Source: Planctomycetota bacterium (lineage in GTDB: Bacteria > Planctomycetota > UBA1135 > GCA-002686595). From it: a stretch of DNA of 64,000 bases. The notes below the pieces were generated by a model. The model was not told where the DNA came from, ran no database searches, and was given only the letters and a program-made list of their open reading frames with translations. The translations under genes and the position numbers were made by a program. The stretch is from positions 124,001-188,000 of the forward strand of contig NZBA01000120.1 of NCBI GenBank assembly GCA_002686265.1, given 5' to 3'. Of the stretch, positions 49,202-56,687 are shown piece by piece (position 1 is the first letter of the stretch; every line of letters starts with the position of its first letter).

Positions 49202-49551
49202 GCTGTCGGTGTCGGTGTCGGTGTCGGGTGGAAGGCGGGGCGCGGTCGTCAGCCGCTGGACGAGCAAGGGAGCAAGGCCGATGCCAAGCGCCTGCCAGAG
49301 GCCGGATAGCGATTGCAAACTGCTAGTTGTCAGGAGCTTAGAGGCGATTCCCGGTCCCCCTCGGGCGCGCCGTGGGGGGGGCGCGAGGTCGAGGAACGTG
49401 AACGTGCCTTCCAAGGACACAGACGCGCCCCAGAGGGGCCCATGTTCCCTCGGAGCCGCCTTTATCGCCCGCGAAGGGGGCGGGAAGGGCGTGTCGACGA
49501 AGGTGAACGCCCGCGCGGCGTGTCGCGGATCGTGAACACCACGCCCGGCGC
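49202..49551. other. intergenic region upstream of the zinc-ribbon gene
   Basis: 350 bp between queG (ends at 49552) and the zinc-ribbon start. It contains the hexamer repeat at 49205-49228 and otherwise no gene, strong hairpin or recognisable promoter. Confidence 0.4.
49205..49228. repeat. tandem hexanucleotide repeat at a start codon
   Basis: GTCGGT three times and a fourth imperfect GTCGGG, beginning four bases upstream of the zinc-ribbon ATG on the minus strand (read there as CCGACA units). It occupies the place of a ribosome-binding site, and no purine-rich Shine-Dalgarno is visible there. Changes in copy number could alter translation. Confidence 0.7.
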
Positions 49552-50679
49552 CTACTGGGCCAGGTCGCGGTCGATAGCCAAAGCCACGCCCCCGTCCTCC
49601 TCGCGGCCTCGGGCGCGTTCGAGGGCCGCGCGCACGCCGCGATCCGCGCCGTGGGCGCGGCCCAAGGACCAGGAGCTCGCCTCGCGCACCAAGGGCGAGG
49701 GGTCGAAGGAGAGGGCCCGCAGCAAGGCCCGCCGGCCTTCCTCCGAGGGGCGGTTGCCCAAGACGATCGCGGCGTTGCGCGCCAGTCCCGCGCGGCGCGG
49801 GCGCTGGAGCGGAGAGCCGCGGAAGCGGGTGGAGAAGTCCTCGCCCACGGTGAGCCAACTCACCAGACCCTCGTCCCGCAGGGCCGGGTGCGCGCCGAAG
49901 CGCTCGGCCAGATCGGGGGTCCCCGCCCCGAAAGGGCAGACCTCCGAGCACACGTCGCATCCGAAAGCCCAGTCTCCGAGCCGCTCGCGCAGCTCGCGCG
50001 GCACCGGACCGCGATTCTCGATCGTCTGGTAGCTGATGCAGTCGGGTGCGTGCAGGCGCCCGGGCGCGAAGAGAGCGCCGGTCGGGCAGGCATCGAGGCA
50101 AGCCCGACAGGTGCCGCAGGAGCCGGGCACCGGCGCCTCGGTCGGGACCAGGTCCTCCTCGATGAGCAGCTCGCCCAGGAAGAACCAAGGCCCGAACTCG
50201 GGGTGCAGCAGATTCGCGGCGCGGGACTCGAAGCCCAAACCCGCGCGCGAGGCGTGGGAGCGCTCCAGGAGCGGACCGGCGTCCACGACCTTGCGCCAAG
50301 GGCCGCCGAACCCTTCGGCCGCAAGGCGCCGCGCCAGCTTCTCGAGGCGCTTGCCGACCACGTTGTGGTAGTCACGCCCCGCCGCGTAGCGTGCCACGCG
50401 CGCGCCGTCGGGCAGGGCGAAGGCGGGACGCGAGTGGCCCAGGCCGACGCACAGGATGCTGTGGCCCTCTGGCAGCAGGCTGCGCGGATCGACGATCCGC
50501 TCGCGGTTGCGCTCGAGGTACTCCATCGAGCCGTGGCGGCCTTCCGCCAGCCAACCCTCGAAACGCTCGGCGGCCGGCGGCGGGGCCAAGGGTGCGATGC
50601 CGGCCAGGTCGAAGCCCACCTCTCGGGCGACGTCCAGAGCGAGCGCGGCGCGGTCCATGGGCCCATCCTGATCCGTCAT
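49552..50679 (-). CDS. queG: epoxyqueuosine reductase
   Basis: Cobalamin and 4Fe-4S enzyme that reduces epoxyqueuosine in tRNA to queuosine. 375 aa. N-terminal GFDLAGIAPL; WLAEGRHGSMEYLERNRERI; ILCVGLGHSRP; ARYAAGRDYHNVVGKRLEKL; VDAGPLLERSHASRAGLGF; two ferredoxin-type clusters, CGTCRACLDACPTGA and CDVCSEVCPFG, with CISYQTIENRGPVP between; a HEAT-like C-terminus (ALSFDPSPLVREASSWSLGR). Pairs functionally with queA at 37830. Confidence 0.95.
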   Translation of the reverse strand: MTDQDGPMDRAALALDVAREVGFDLAGIAPLAPPPAAERFEGWLAEGRHGSMEYLERNRERIVDPRSLLPEGHSILCVGLGHSRPAFALPDGARVARYAAGRDYHNVVGKRLEKLARRLAAEGFGGPWRKVVDAGPLLERSHASRAGLGFESRAANLLHPEFGPWFFLGELLIEEDLVPTEAPVPGSCGTCRACLDACPTGALFAPGRLHAPDCISYQTIENRGPVPRELRERLGDWAFGCDVCSEVCPFGAGTPDLAERFGAHPALRDEGLVSWLTVGEDFSTRFRGSPLQRPRRAGLARNAAIVLGNRPSEEGRRALLRALSFDPSPLVREASSWSLGRAHGADRGVRAALERARGREEDGGVALAIDRDLAQ

Positions 50680-51194
50680 CGGCGAGAAGCCCAGTCCGCT
50701 CCTGTCGCGAGGCTTCGCGGCGGAGCGCGGGAATCGCCCGCTGGAGGCACTCGCCGCTCCCTCGGCGCCCTCGCAGGATCGCCCGCGGGGCTGACGGAAC
50801 GAAGCCCCGGCCGGCGAGCCTGCACACTCGGGGGCGAAGCTCCGCGGGCGGAGCGGGCCCGCCTGGGAGCGCGTTCGCCTCGCCGGGTCTTCCGGCTCAC
50901 TCCCCCGCGGACGAATCTCGGGCCAGGAGGCCTCCAGCGAGGTCGGAGAGGGCCGAACCGTGCGTTGGGCAGGGGTTGAAGAGAAATCGCAAGCTGTTGT
51001 AAGAACAAGGGTTACGGGATTCTCGCGGATCCCGGTGGGGGTCGGGTCGGGATCCGTGCGTACCGGAACCGTAACCGGGAACCGTCGCTGCCCCTAGAAT
51101 GGCATTCGAGGGTGCGTTCCGACTGCACGATCCCCCCAGGAAGGCCGGCCCTCGCCTCCCGGTTCCTCCGTCCCCCGTTCCAGGCCCCCGTTTG
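50680..51194. other. divergent intergenic region, queG / ECF sigma operon
   Basis: 515 bp. Mostly GC-rich with no supported gene. Around 50970-51010 it becomes AT-richer. A candidate promoter is listed separately. Several short inverted repeats (GATCCC/GGGATC near 51030-51050) lie between it and the sigma-factor ATG. Confidence 0.4.
50976..51003 (+). promoter_or_regulatory. candidate promoter of the ECF sigma operon
   Basis: TTGAAG (50976-50981), a 16-nt spacer and TGTAAG (50998-51003), in the only AT-richer stretch upstream of the sigma gene, about 190 bp before its ATG. The boxes are imperfect and the distance long, so this is tentative. Confidence 0.25.
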
Positions 51195-52115
51195 ATGCAG
51201 GCGATCGACCCGTACAGCTCCGGTCTTGCCACCCTGGGGGAGGAGACTCTGCAGCGCATCGCCGACCGCATGGGGGAGCTGCAAGGTGAGGCCGGCCGGC
51301 GGGAGCGGGCGGCCATCGCCGCCCTGCTGACGGACGGCGAGCGCACCATCGAAGCGCGCCGCGATGCCGCCTCGACGCGCCTGATGGAGGCCTTCCGCAA
51401 CGACCGCGGGCGCGGCAGCTTCGGTCTGCTCTATGAGCTCAACGGCCAGCACCTGTTCACCCAGGTCGTCGGGCGCCTGCGCCGCTACGGGAGCCACGCG
51501 GATCCGCGCGACGTCCTGCAAGAGGTGTTCTTCAACGTCTACCGCTATCCGCACCGCTTCAACGCCGCGCGCGAGGACGCCTTTCGGGTGTGGTCGGCGA
51601 TGATCGTGCGCAACACGGTCCTCAAGCACCTGCGCTCCAACTCCCGCGGCGGGCGTCAGGAGGTGAACTTCGACGAGCTGCCCGACCAGCCCAACGAGAA
51701 GGCTCAGAGCCCCCTCGGCGGAGCGATCGAGAGCGAGAGTACCGACGAGTGCGCCCGCACCTACCTCACCTACCTCCAGCTCTACCTCGAGTTCTACTCG
51801 ATGCTCTCCGAGCGCGAGCGCCGGGCGCTGCACCTCGTCGAGGTCGAGGACAAGAGCTACCGCGAGGCGGCGACCGAGCTCGAGATCAAGCTGGAGAACC
51901 TCAAGATGGTCATCTTCCGAGCCCGTCGCAAGATCCACCGCTCCATGCGGCGTATCTTCGACGGACTCTCTCCCGACTGCCGGCCGGCTCGCGAGCCCCA
52001 GGCCGGCACCTCCGTTCGCAGTGGAGGAGTGGATGTCGGTCGCGGCGGCCTCGAGGCCACCGGGAGCGACGAGCCAACCCCTGACCGCGACCCCGCGGCC
52101 GAGGAGGGTCACTAA
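51195..52115 (+). CDS. ECF-type RNA polymerase sigma factor
   Basis: 306 aa, longer than usual because of an N-terminal helical extension (~90 residues) and a disordered C-terminal tail. Region 2: LYELNGQHLFTQVVGRLRRY, DPRDVLQEVFFNVYRYPHRF, FRVWSAMIVRNTVLKHLRSN. Region 4: YSMLSERERRALHLVEVEDK, SYREAATELEIKLENLKMVI, FRARRKIHRSMRR. ATG 51195 avoids a Pro-rich upstream extension. The downstream gene encodes a zinc-finger, anti-sigma-like protein two bases away, so the pair is likely a regulatory unit. Confidence 0.9.
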   Translation: MQAIDPYSSGLATLGEETLQRIADRMGELQGEAGRRERAAIAALLTDGERTIEARRDAASTRLMEAFRNDRGRGSFGLLYELNGQHLFTQVVGRLRRYGSHADPRDVLQEVFFNVYRYPHRFNAAREDAFRVWSAMIVRNTVLKHLRSNSRGGRQEVNFDELPDQPNEKAQSPLGGAIESESTDECARTYLTYLQLYLEFYSMLSERERRALHLVEVEDKSYREAATELEIKLENLKMVIFRARRKIHRSMRRIFDGLSPDCRPAREPQAGTSVRSGGVDVGRGGLEATGSDEPTPDRDPAAEEGH

Positions 52116-52117
52116 TC

Positions 52118-53176
52118 ATGAAAACGAAACAGAACTGGCTGGAGGGAGCTGAGCCCCACGCTGAGTTCCAGCTCGACTTGTCCTGCATGTTGGACGGAGA
52201 GCTGGACGAGGCGCGTGCGGGGCGCGTGATGCTCCACATCGAGGGCTGCGATTGCTGCCGCGACTTCCTCGAGGACCTGCGCACCCAGGTGCGACTGCAC
52301 CGGGACATGACCGACCCCGATCGGCTCTTCGCGCGCGTCGCGATGCTGACGGGTACCGACCTCGGCGAGGAAGCCGAGGCGATCGACCTGATCCACAAGC
52401 TGGCCACGGTCTTCTACCAGCTCGGCAAGTCCTACGTGCTCTCCGCCATCGACCCCGACTTCCGCACGCGCGTCTTCGAAGCGGCCGTGCCCGTCGGCGA
52501 GACCCAGTCCCAAGGTCGCGGTTTTGTCGACGGCGTCTTGATGAGGGGCTCCGATCACACCGGCGGCGTCGACTGGACCCACGCCCGCCACATGCTCAAC
52601 GGGCGCCTCGAGCGCATCGAGGACCCGATCGAGAAGGGACGGCGCCTGCTCGAGGAAGCCGTCTCCGCCGACGCCGCCCACGAGGAGGCGCGCCTCTATC
52701 TGGCCTTCCTGCACGCCCACGAGGGCCGCACGCTCAAGGCCGCCGAGGAGTACCGCCTGGTCTTTCACACGGCGCTCTGCGAAGAGAACCGCGGCCACGC
52801 CGCGATGCAGCTCGGCCGCCTGTTCGCGGGCGAGGAGGACTTCCGCAAGGCCACCCTCTACTTCCGCTGGATCACCATCAGCGGGCTCGAGCGACGCGAC
52901 GCACGGTTCTTTGGCGCCCGCTTCAACCTCGGCAAGGCCTACGCGATGCTCGGCGACCGCAAGCGGTCGGTGGGCACCTTCAGGACCTTGCTCGACGAAC
53001 ACCCCGATCATGTAGCCGACGTCGCCCGCCTCTTCGCGGGCGCGCCGAAGCTCAGGCAGGTGATCGAGGAGAAACCAGGATTCATCGAGGAGCTCGTGGC
53101 CGGTTGCCCCGAGCTGTTCAGTGCACCTTCTGCGGCCGGATCCGCCGAGGGTGACGAGTTCAAGGAGGACTTCTGA
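52118..53176 (+). CDS. putative anti-sigma factor: ZAS zinc finger with TPR-like repeats
   Basis: 352 aa. The N-terminus has a zinc-binding anti-sigma motif H-x3-C-x2-C (His40, Cys44, Cys47 in LHIEGCDCCRDFL). Unlike classic anti-sigma factors it shows no membrane segment. From ~170 it has TPR-like helices (EEARLYLAFLHAHEGRTLKA, LFAGEEDFRKATLYFRWITI, FNLGKAYAMLGDRKRSVGTF). It directly follows the ECF sigma gene (Shine-Dalgarno GGAGGG) and precedes a secreted protein by TGATG. It is probably a cytoplasmic sigma-binding protein whose TPRs receive a signal. Confidence 0.78.
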   Translation: MKTKQNWLEGAEPHAEFQLDLSCMLDGELDEARAGRVMLHIEGCDCCRDFLEDLRTQVRLHRDMTDPDRLFARVAMLTGTDLGEEAEAIDLIHKLATVFYQLGKSYVLSAIDPDFRTRVFEAAVPVGETQSQGRGFVDGVLMRGSDHTGGVDWTHARHMLNGRLERIEDPIEKGRRLLEEAVSADAAHEEARLYLAFLHAHEGRTLKAAEEYRLVFHTALCEENRGHAAMQLGRLFAGEEDFRKATLYFRWITISGLERRDARFFGARFNLGKAYAMLGDRKRSVGTFRTLLDEHPDHVADVARLFAGAPKLRQVIEEKPGFIEELVAGCPELFSAPSAAGSAEGDEFKEDF

Positions 53177-53787
53177 TGACTGCATGGACGAAACGAAACG
53201 GGATCGGCCGCCACCGCCGGTGGACCTCCCTACTCCTGGGCGGCCTGCTCGTCGGCCTGGGATCGATGGCCGTGGGCAATGGAGGCTACGACGACGAGAT
53301 GGTCGGCACCATGCCCATGACCGCCGGCTTCATCATCGGCGAGCCCGGTCAGGACTTTCAGCGCGACACCGCTTTCTACATCCACGGCCCGACCTCACGC
53401 GTGTTGCGCGGCATTTCCGGCAGCCTCGGCGAGGGCGTGATCACCGTGCAGGACGGGGACGGGAAGCACTCTCTGGTGCTCTTCCACGGTACCTTGGCCG
53501 CGGATCTCGACGCGACCTTGTTCCTCGACCCCGAGGTGGAGGCCGGCCTGGCGACGGGTGCGGGCTTGGGCCCGGTGGCCGTCGCCCTCGGGACGGACGA
53601 GCGCATCGTCTCCGTCTCCGCCCTCGCGCCCCTCTCCCGCCGGGCCCTGCCGATCGGGGCCTACTACGAGAGCGGCCACCTGTCCGACGGCGTGCACCTG
53701 TTCACGCGCACCGCGGCCGGTGAGCGGAGCCACATCGTGCTCGACGCCATCGGCGGCATCGTGAGCCTGCGCCAGATCACCGACTGA
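53176..53787 (+). CDS. small exported protein in the ECF operon
   Basis: 203 aa. Start shares TGATG with the preceding stop and has a strong AAGGAGG. N-terminal signal peptide (SLLLGGLLVGLGSMAVGNG-like stretch, residues ~16-36). The mature part is beta-rich and Gly/Asp-rich (FIIGEPGQDFQRDTAFYIHG, GVITVQDGDGKHSLVLFHGT, LFTRTAAGERSHIVLDAIGG). No family recognised. It could be the effector or sensor output of the sigma/anti-sigma pair. A long hairpin terminator follows. Confidence 0.7.
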   Translation: MTAWTKRNGIGRHRRWTSLLLGGLLVGLGSMAVGNGGYDDEMVGTMPMTAGFIIGEPGQDFQRDTAFYIHGPTSRVLRGISGSLGEGVITVQDGDGKHSLVLFHGTLAADLDATLFLDPEVEAGLATGAGLGPVAVALGTDERIVSVSALAPLSRRALPIGAYYESGHLSDGVHLFTRTAAGERSHIVLDAIGGIVSLRQITD

Positions 53788-53827
53788 GAGAGCCGCCCAG
53801 ACCGGCGACTTGGATCGCCGGGAGTAC

Positions 53828-53874
53828 GAGGAGAGGCCCCGTCGCCGCTGTCCGCGGTGACGGGGCCTCTCCTC
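53828..53874. terminator. 21-bp-stem bidirectional terminator between convergent genes
   Basis: GAGGAGAGGCCCCGTC (53828-53843) is the exact complement of 53859-53874, and the inner GCCGC/GCGGT pairs extend the stem to 21 bp with one G-T wobble and loop TGTCC. It lies between the plus-strand gene ending at 53787 and the minus-strand gene ending at 53900. No T run follows; it works equally in both directions by symmetry. Confidence 0.8.
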
Positions 53875-53899
53875 GCCTCCCGCGGCGGGCGGCGCGCTC

Positions 53900-55513
53900 T
53901 CAGTCCGGCCAGACACAGCCGTCGATGCACGGCCGATCGGGGTCGGCACCGCCGTTGTTGCCCCGGGCCTCGCCGGCTCCCGCGTAGCCCATCGCCTCCA
54001 GCTCCGCGATCTCCGCGGGAGTGAGCCCCGGCGTGGCGTCATCCGCCAGGCGCGCGGGCAGGAGCTCGCGCGCCGGGCCGAGGGCGGCGCGCAGCTCCTC
54101 GAGGCGGGCGGCCCAGCGGGGGCCGGGACCCTCCTCGATGCGGAAGCGCTCGCCGAAGCCGCGCTCGGTCGGGTCGAGGGAGAGGTCGATGTGCTGACCG
54201 ATCCAGGGTTCCATCCCGCGGGCTCCCAAGAGGGCGTGCTCCTCGCCGCGGTGCAGGCCGACCATGCGCAGGGGAGCGCCGGGGCGGTCGAACAGCAGCA
54301 GCTCCGAGAGGTAGGTGGCGGGCTCGTTCGGCGCTTGGCCGCCGGCCACGGCGGAGAGATCGCGCCCCATGGCTCCCGGCGGCGGCGCGAGGCCGCACAG
54401 GCCGCTGATCGTCGGCGCGAGGTCGACCAGCCCGACCGGGCCGGCGATGCGCAGGCCGGCGGGCAGGCCCGCGGGCCAGCGAACGATCCAGGGCACGTGC
54501 ACGCTCTCGCGGTAGAGGGAACGGCGGTGCTGCTTCTCGCCGTGCTCGAAGAACTCCTCGCCGTGGTCGGAGACGACGACCACCAGCGTGTCCCGCGTCA
54601 GGTCGCGCGCCTCCAAGGCGTCGAGCAGGCGCCCGACCTGGGAGTCCACCCAGGCGATCTCGCCGTCGTAGAGGGCGACGAGGTGACGCAGGTCGGCCTC
54701 CGCCATCCCGCGCCCCACCGGTGTGCCCGCGCCCATCACGTTGCGGCCGGTGATGGGGCCGTCGTAGGCGGGGTCGGCGAAGCGCTCGTGGAAGGGCTCC
54801 GGCGCCCGGTAGGGGTCGTGGACGTCGAACAGGTGCAGGAAGCAGAAGAACGGGCGTTCGGGCGTCCGCTCGCGCGCTCCGTCGATCCAGGCCAGGGCGC
54901 GGTCAACCGCCTCGGGGGAGGAGGGGCGCGTGTCGTCGAAGAGCTCGGGGTGCTCCTGTGCCAGGCGCCGCTGGCCCTCGGTGTCGCCCCGCGCCCGCAG
55001 GGCTTCGAACTGCTTCGAGACGACGGGGTGCGAGTAGAAGGTGTGGCCGAGGCGCTCGTAGACCTCGAACCCCGGGCCGAAGCCGAAGGTCGGCTCGAGG
55101 TACTTCCAGGTGTAGAACCCGCCCGTGCGATAGCCCGCGCTGCGCAGGACCTCGGGCAGGAAGAGCCCGCGCAGGGACACGGACAGGGGGCCGCCGTCGG
55201 GCGCGGGCCGAGACCAGAGGCGGTCATCGCAGATGCCGTGGGCGCTGATCGGCAGGCCGGTCAGCATCGAGACGTGGGCGGGCAGGGTCCAGGAGGTCGT
55301 GGAGGTGGCGCTCTCGAAGAGGACGCCCTCGCTCGCCAGGGCGTCGAGTCGCGGCGAGGTTTCTCGCTCGTAGCCGTAGCACGAGAGGTGGTCCGCCCGC
55401 AGGGTGTCGATGCTGATGAGCAGCACGTTCGGCGGCGGCGTCTCGGGGACGCCGGGGGCACAGGCGAAGGCCGCGGCCGCGGCGAGGAGGACTCGGAGGC
55501 TCGGGGAGAACAT
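53900..55513 (-). CDS. sulfatase-fold (alkaline phosphatase superfamily) exported hydrolase
   Basis: 537 aa. Signal peptide or lipoprotein signal (LLAAAAAFACAPG). Metal site VLLISIDTLRADHLSCYGYE; the nucleophile motif is TSWTLPAHVSMLTG, with Thr76 where sulfatases have the Cys of C-x-P-x-R. Other sites: FLHLFDVHDPY, VVVSDHGEEFFEHGEKQHRR and VHVPWIVRWP. The C-terminus ends in a disordered, Cys-containing tail (PCIDGCVWPD). ATG 55513 begins the signal peptide. By its Thr it should act on phosphodiesters or phosphonates, or transfer phospho-groups, rather than on sulfate esters. Close in type to the 6118 gene but without TPRs. 23 bp downstream of moaA on the same strand. Confidence 0.85.
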   Translation of the reverse strand: MFSPSLRVLLAAAAAFACAPGVPETPPPNVLLISIDTLRADHLSCYGYERETSPRLDALASEGVLFESATSTTSWTLPAHVSMLTGLPISAHGICDDRLWSRPAPDGGPLSVSLRGLFLPEVLRSAGYRTGGFYTWKYLEPTFGFGPGFEVYERLGHTFYSHPVVSKQFEALRARGDTEGQRRLAQEHPELFDDTRPSSPEAVDRALAWIDGARERTPERPFFCFLHLFDVHDPYRAPEPFHERFADPAYDGPITGRNVMGAGTPVGRGMAEADLRHLVALYDGEIAWVDSQVGRLLDALEARDLTRDTLVVVVSDHGEEFFEHGEKQHRRSLYRESVHVPWIVRWPAGLPAGLRIAGPVGLVDLAPTISGLCGLAPPPGAMGRDLSAVAGGQAPNEPATYLSELLLFDRPGAPLRMVGLHRGEEHALLGARGMEPWIGQHIDLSLDPTERGFGERFRIEEGPGPRWAARLEELRAALGPARELLPARLADDATPGLTPAEIAELEAMGYAGAGEARGNNGGADPDRPCIDGCVWPD

Positions 55514-55536
55514 GGAAGGCGGGCGCGGGGAGGTTC

Positions 55537-56550
55537 TCAGCCCCCTCGCGTGTGCATCTCCAGGTGAGGATCGTCGCGGCCCGACTCGGCGGTCAGCGCC
55601 GCATCGCGCCGGGCGAGGGCCTTGCGCTCCTCGGCGCCGCGGTCGGCGCGCGATTTCCAGCCGGCCAGGATCAGCGCCTCTAGCTGGGCGCGCGATGCGC
55701 CGGCCCGCAACGGCCCGCGCAAGTCGGTGCCCTCGAGCGCGTACAGACAGCGGAACCACTGCCCGTCGGCGGTCAGGCGGCTGCGGTCGCAGGACGAGCA
55801 GAAGGGCGCGCTGACCGAGGCGACGATCCCGAAGACCGTGCCGTCGCTCAGGCGGTAGCGCGCGGCGGGCGCCGGACCGTCGGGGGCGATGGCCTCGATG
55901 GCGCCCAGCTCGGTGCTCACGAGCTCCAGAATGCGCTCGCGCCCGACGACCTCCTCGGGAGACCAGCGGTTGGCGCCGCCCACGTCCATGTACTCGATGA
56001 AGCGCACCTCCGCCCCGATGTCGCAGCCGAAGCGGATCAGGTCGCAGAGCTCGTCCTCGTTCACGCCGCGCAGGACGACCGTGTTCAGCTTGAGCCGAGG
56101 GGAGTGCGCCACCGCCCGCAGGCCGGCGAGGACACTCCGCAGGTCGTCGCGGCGGGTCAGCACCTTGAAGCGGTCCGGGCGCAGGGTGTCGAGGCTGACG
56201 GTGAAGCGGTCCAGGCCTGAGGCCAGCAGGCCGGGGCCCTCCGCGGCCAGGCGCAGGCCGTTGGTCGTCAAGGCGATCTCGCGCAGGTCGCCTCGGGCGG
56301 CGAGGGAGGACACCAGGGCGGGGAGGTCGCGGCGCAACAGCGGCTCGCCGCCGGTCAGGCGCAGCTTGTCCACGCCCTGGGCCACGAAGACGTCCACGAG
56401 GGTGCAGATCTCCTCGAAGGACAGCAGGTCGTCGCGCTGGAGCCAGATGTAGTCCTCCTCGGGCATGCAGTAGGTGCAGCGCAGGTTGCAGCGGTCCGTC
56501 ACGGACAGGCGCAGGTTGCGGAGCGGGCGCTCGAGGATGTCGGCCAGCAT
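55537..56550 (-). CDS. moaA: GTP 3',8-cyclase MoaA (molybdenum cofactor synthesis)
   Basis: Radical SAM enzyme that starts molybdopterin synthesis from GTP. 337 aa from ATG 56550; a longer start at 56607 adds a non-conserved Pro/Gly-rich stretch. The SAM cluster is Cys21, Cys25, Cys28 in SVTDRCNLRCTYCMPEED; KLRLTGGEPLLRRDL; TTNGLRL; FTVSLDTLRPDRF; LKLNTVVLRGVN; VRFIEYMDVG. The second cluster is CSSCDRSRLTADGQWFRC. The C-terminus ends in Gly-Gly, the tail needed for MoaA activity. Confidence 0.95.
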   Translation of the reverse strand: MLADILERPLRNLRLSVTDRCNLRCTYCMPEEDYIWLQRDDLLSFEEICTLVDVFVAQGVDKLRLTGGEPLLRRDLPALVSSLAARGDLREIALTTNGLRLAAEGPGLLASGLDRFTVSLDTLRPDRFKVLTRRDDLRSVLAGLRAVAHSPRLKLNTVVLRGVNEDELCDLIRFGCDIGAEVRFIEYMDVGGANRWSPEEVVGRERILELVSTELGAIEAIAPDGPAPAARYRLSDGTVFGIVASVSAPFCSSCDRSRLTADGQWFRCLYALEGTDLRGPLRAGASRAQLEALILAGWKSRADRGAEERKALARRDAALTAESGRDDPHLEMHTRGG

Positions 56551-56687
56551 GGCGTCGGGACATTGTGCCCCCCCGGCGCCGGGGGAGGTAGGGGATGCGT
56601 TCCCCATCCGCGGAGCGCTCTCGGGCCTCGCGACAATCCGCTAGGATGTCGCCCCGTCGCCCGCCGATCGCAGACCCCCGCCCAGCC

